The position numbers were made by a program, and so were the translations under genes. Under the pieces are notes generated by a model, which was given only the letters and a program-made list of their open reading frames with translations, did no database searches and was not told the DNA's origin. From Chitinophagaceae bacterium (GTDB lineage: Bacteria; Bacteroidota; Bacteroidia; Chitinophagales; Chitinophagaceae): a stretch of DNA of 6,966 nt. The stretch covers positions 1 to 6,966 of the forward strand of contig PLEB01000173.1 in NCBI GenBank assembly GCA_003136915.1, read 5' to 3'. The first letter of the stretch is position 1; each line of letters opens with the position of its first letter. Below are positions 1-4,000 of the stretch, in pieces.

Positions 1-120
1 GAAACCCGGAGGAAATGGGTTCCCTGAAAATTCCATTGACTATTGGTTTCTAATTCTATGATTATCTGAAAAATATGTTTAATTTGGCTCTGTTTGTTTC
101 GATCTTAAAACCCCTTTTCC
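1..120. other. A+T-rich leader upstream of the cupin gene; no supportable gene
   Basis: No complete gene is visible here. Short open stretches touch the left edge and cannot be told apart. Plus-strand tails end at a TAA at 51-53 and a TGA at 59-61. On the minus strand an ATG at 36-34 is preceded one codon earlier by a stop and stays open to the edge for 12 codons. The 121 gene must take its promoter from this region or from further upstream. A Bacteroidota-like -7 element (TAnnTTTG) is matched at 7 of 8 positions by TATGTTTA at 74-81, but I see no correctly spaced -33 TTTG. A sigma-70-like TTGACT (36-41) and TATGAT (57-62) are only 15 bp apart. Neither is convincing. A weak 5-bp hairpin (3-7 with 17-21) lacks a T-tract and is not a terminator. 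Confidence 0.5.
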
Positions 121-957
121 ATGGAAGTTAAAAGAGTGGGGGATATCTCCCAGGAAGAATTCATGAATGAATTTTATCTGAAAGGTATTCCGGTAGTATT
201 TGAAAATGCATCAAAGGTTTGGAAAGCAAAAGACCTATTTACTCCAAACTGGTTCCGTGAAAATTTTGGCAACCGTACTACAGATGTGAAAGGAACAACC
301 TATAGCATGCGCGAAATCATGGATATGGTTGAATCCAGTTCCGAATCCAATCCCGCGCCCTATCCCTGCATCTTCGATATTCCCGAAACACTTCCCGAAC
401 TGCTTCCGCTGCTTGAACCGCTGGATTTGAATTATGCAAAACCAAACTGGCTAAGAACAAAATGGTTTAGCCGCGGACATTGGGGAAGTGCCACCGAGGT
501 TTTCATAGGGGGACCGGGCGGGAAGTTTCCATATTTGCATCTCGACTATTATCATCTGAATGCCTGGATAACCCAGCTTTATGGAAATAAAAGATTTACG
601 GTTTTTCCACGCGGCCAGGAGCATTTGCTCTATCCAAAAACGGATGATCCCTGGCGTTCAGAGCTTAATATTTTTGAACCCGATTATGAGAAATTTCCGC
701 TATATAAAGAAGCAACCCCGATTCATTTTACCGTAGGACCGGGAGAAACTCTATTTATTCCATATGGCACCTGGCATTCGGCATATTCTTTAACACCAAC
801 CATTTCTGTTGCTTTTGATCAGCTCAACCGCAAAAATTACAAGGACTTTTTGAAAGACGTCTGGGAATTCAGAAAAAAAGAAAGTAAGCTGAAGGCGGTG
901 GCCACTTATTCTTATGCCTGGCTTGCCGGTCAATCCTGCAGGATTACTGAAGGCTGA
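121..957 (+). CDS. Cupin-like (JmjC/FIH-type) Fe(II)/2-oxoglutarate dioxygenase, putative hydroxylase
   Basis: Predicted soluble cytoplasmic oxygenase of the cupin_8/JmjC-like family, which uses Fe(II), O2 and 2-oxoglutarate to hydroxylate amino acid side chains or related substrates. The 278-residue protein shows the facial triad: H140 and D142 in an HLD motif, and H219 in FIPYGTWHS. K157 in YGNKRFTVFP lines up with the 2-oxoglutarate-binding lysine of human FIH, whose equivalent stretch reads KGYKRCILFP. The segment EPDYEKFPLY (187-196) followed by VGPGETLFIP (205-214) also follows the FIH layout closely. No signal peptide or membrane segment is seen. The start is fixed by an in-frame TAA at 106-108 with ATG 121 the first start after it; there is no clear ribosome binding site. 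It ends in a tandem TGATGA. It lies 136 bp before, and on the same strand as, a hybrid NRPS-PKS gene, which suggests a tailoring role on the product or a carrier-bound residue. The actual substrate cannot be read from the sequence. Family call is firm; pathway role is inference. Confidence 0.85.
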   Translation: MEVKRVGDISQEEFMNEFYLKGIPVVFENASKVWKAKDLFTPNWFRENFGNRTTDVKGTTYSMREIMDMVESSSESNPAPYPCIFDIPETLPELLPLLEPLDLNYAKPNWLRTKWFSRGHWGSATEVFIGGPGGKFPYLHLDYYHLNAWITQLYGNKRFTVFPRGQEHLLYPKTDDPWRSELNIFEPDYEKFPLYKEATPIHFTVGPGETLFIPYGTWHSAYSLTPTISVAFDQLNRKNYKDFLKDVWEFRKKESKLKAVATYSYAWLAGQSCRITEG

Positions 958-1015
958 TGATGATCCCCTATCCTGAAAAAACCAGCTTTATATAATATCG
1001 CTCCTGGCTTGCCGG
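917..1015. repeat. 13-bp direct repeat CCTGGCTTGCCGG, copies at 917-929 and 1003-1015
   Basis: The same 13 bases occur inside the end of the cupin gene, where they encode part of the AWLAG stretch, and again in the intergenic gap, starting 86 bp later. The offset is not a multiple of three, so the second copy is not a coding duplicate in frame. Each copy can fold a small stem around a CTTG loop; the second is slightly longer (1003-1007 with 1012-1016, one T-G wobble). No T-run follows, so it is not an intrinsic terminator. It may be a chance match, a small slippage duplicate or a protein-binding element. Confidence 0.4.
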
Positions 1016-1093
1016 GCAGTTCATTCATCCATAACCCAATGAAAATGCTAAATTTTCGTTTCGTTCTAAATAATAACCTTATACCTCCGAGCA
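958..1093. other. Intergenic gap between oxygenase and megasynthase; no terminator seen
   Basis: This 136-bp A+T-rich spacer has no supportable gene and no hairpin followed by a T-tract, so read-through from the oxygenase gene into the megasynthase gene is likely. Two weak promoter-like strings are present. TATAAT at 991-996 has no matching -35 element. TAAATTTT at 1049-1056 matches 7 of 8 positions of the Bacteroidota -7 consensus TAnnTTTG but has no spaced TTTG upstream. The gap is long enough to hold an internal promoter, so a separate start for the large gene cannot be excluded. Confidence 0.5.
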
Positions 1094-4000
1094 ATGCGTG
1101 TGATTGAAAATTCTTTCCGGGATAAGGAGGGTGGGGCAAAAGAATTTGTGCAATCGCTTTTTTACCCCCACCTTGACCGCAGACCCAATACAGTGGCAGT
1201 TCGCCATGGAAAAAACATACTCACTTACGCGCAACTTGATCAGCAATCCACCACCCTTGCTGCAGAAATTCTGAAACAATCCCCTGGTTCTGGTATCATC
1301 GGGGTAAGCACTACCCGAAATATGCAGATGATGGTGGCCGTGCTGGCAATTTTGAAATCAGGTAAAGCTTATTTACCTCTGGACCCAGATTATCCGGCAG
1401 ATCGTTTAAAACAAATGGTTGAGGATTCCCGTATTGATTTATGTATTTGTTTGCCTGAAGAAACAGCCCTTTTTGAAGCGCAGGGTCTTCATGGTCTGGA
1501 TCCCTCTTCCAGGCCCGGAGTTCAGTTGTCCGGTACAGATACTTTCTCCCAGGGACAGCTGGCTTATATCTTATTTACGTCCGGGTCCACGGGCAGGCCC
1601 AAAGCGGTGAGCATGGGTCATGCAGCTCTGGTCAATCTCTTACACTGGCAACAAAAGAATTCAAAAGCTGCTGCAGGAACCAACACGCTCCAGTTTGCAC
1701 CTCTGAGTTTTGATGTTTCTTTTCAGGAAATTTTTTCGACGCTCTGCAGCGGAGGAACACTTGTACTTATTGATGATGACCTGAGGCTGGATCCACAACA
1801 GCTGCTTCATTTTATCAAAGATGAATCCATTCACCGCATTTTCGTTCCATTTGTTGCTTTGCAGTATCTCACAGAAGCCGCAGATGCCATAAATTTATTT
1901 CCCGGTTCCTTGCAAGAAGTGATTACGGCTGGTGAGCAACTCAAAATTACGCGCCAGGTGATCCGCTTTTTTAAAGCATTGCCGGGTTGCGTTTTATTTA
2001 ACCAGTATGGGCCTACGGAATGTCATGTGGTTTCGTCTTTCAAACTGGAAGGAGATCCCGAACGCTGGCCCGCGCTCCCTTCCATCGGAAAACCAATTGA
2101 TCATTGTTCAATCTATATTTTAGATGAAAAAGGGCGGCAACTTCCTGCCGGCGAGATAGGTGAACTTTGCATCGGTGGCGCATGCGTTGCTGAGGGATAT
2201 CTCAATCGTCCGCAGCTTACGGCTGAAAAATTTGTTCCGTATCAGGATCCATATTCAGGCACCATACGCATTTATAAGACCGGCGATCTTGCAAAATATA
2301 CGAATGAAGGCAATATAGAATTTTTAGGCAGAAGGGATGACCAGGTCAAGATCCGCGGCTATCGGATTGAACCTGGCGAAATAGAAGTTTTACTGAGCAC
2401 AAATGCTGGCATCCGCCAGGCCATCGTGATGGCCAGGGAAGATTTACCGGGTCAATTGCGATTGGTCGCCTACCTCGTTTCATCGGACGGCCAAAAAAAT
2501 ACCGGGGCACTTAGGAAAGCCTTGCATGAGCAGGTGCCGGATTATATGATGCCCTCGGCTTTCGTTTGGCTGGATGAATTGCCAAAAACATCAAGCGGTA
2601 AGGTTGACAAACGGGCATTGCCAAAACCGGATAATAAAAGGCCCGACCTTCAGGTGTTGTTCAAAGCACCCGTCACGAATACAGAAAAAATAATCAGTTC
2701 TGTGTGTCTCGGCCTTTTGCCATACGACCGGATTGGAGCAGATGACAATTTCTTTGAGTTGGGAGGTAATTCCCTGTTGGCTGTAAATACCGTTTCCATT
2801 TTACAACTGCATCATCAACTACGCTTGCCCGTTACCAGGATCTACCAGGACCCAACAATTCGCGGCATCGCGGCTTTCCTTGATGGCTCACCCGAGACTT
2901 CCGTTAAGGGCCCCAGGAAAAAATCCCTTTCAGTAACCGCGCCGCAGGAATCCGGGGTCGGTGATATTGCGGTCATTGCCATGGCAGGCCGTTTTCCCGG
3001 TGCGCAAACCATTGATGAACTCTGGGACCTTTTGAAAGAAGGCAGAGAGACCGTTTCTTTTTTCACTAAAGAAGAATTGGACATTGCAGTTCCTTCATCC
3101 CTGGCTAACGATCCGGATTATGTTCGGGCGCGCGGTGTCATTTCCGATGCGACGAATTTTGATTCTTCTTTTTTCAATATAAATCCCAAACTGGCTGATC
3201 TGATGGATCCCCAGCAAAGGGTATTCCTCGAAATTGCCTGGGAAGCGCTGGAAAAAGCGGGATATCTTCCTTCGATATATCATGGATCCATCGGCGTTTT
3301 TGCAGGATCTGGAAATAATTCTTATTACCTGAATAATGTTCTCAGCCGCCGCGACCTGGTAGAAAAAATGGGCGCGTTCCAGGTAATGACCTACAATGAA
3401 AAAGACTACGTAGCGTCCCGCACGGCTTACGCCCTGGATCTCAAGGGGCCCGCAGTAAGTGTACACTCGGCCTGCTCAACTTCTTTACTGGCTATTGCAG
3501 AAGCAGTGGACAGTCTGCGTAAAGGCCAATGTGATGTTGCACTCGCGGGCGGGACTTCCATTACAGTACCGCTTAAAAGCGGACATGTTTACCAGGAGGG
3601 CGCAATGTTCAGTCGCGATGGCCATACCCGGGCTTTCGACGCCGATGCGCAGGGTACCGTTTTCAGCGATGGGGCAGGCATTGTATTATTAAAACCAAAA
3701 CAGGAAGCGGAGCGCGACGGAGATAAGATATGGGCCCTCATCAAAGGCGTTGGTATCAACAATGACGGAGGTGGGAAAGGAAGTTTTACAGCGCCCAGCG
3801 CTTCGGGCCAGGCCGGTGCTATCCGCATGGCATTGGAAGATGGAAACCTGGACCCTTCCACGATCGGTTACGTCGAAGCACATGGAACAGCTACGCCTCT
3901 CGGTGATCCGATCGAGATGGAGGGATTGAATATGGCATTTGGGAGACAGGAGAAATCGGGGTATTGCGCTCTCGGCTCCATCAAAAGCAATATGGGCCAC

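Noticed and set aside
1..36. Minus-strand ATG at 36-34 open to the left edge, possible divergent gene
   Set aside because: Only 12 codons are visible, and plus-strand frames over the same bases are equally open; there is no basis to choose.
36..62. Sigma-70-like promoter TTGACT / TATGAT before the 121 gene
   Set aside because: The spacing is 15 bp, shorter than the usual 16-18, and if the host is Bacteroidota its main sigma factor uses a different consensus.
991..996. Perfect TATAAT in the intergenic gap
   Set aside because: No -35-like element at a suitable distance, and such strings are expected in A+T-rich DNA.
1003..1016. Hairpin in the gap as a terminator
   Set aside because: The stem is only 5 bp with a wobble pair and there is no T-tract after it.
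2630..2962. A possible split into separate NRPS and PKS genes around the PCP-KS junction
   Set aside because: The frame passes through without a stop, and the short linker 599-623 joins the domains as in known hybrid proteins.
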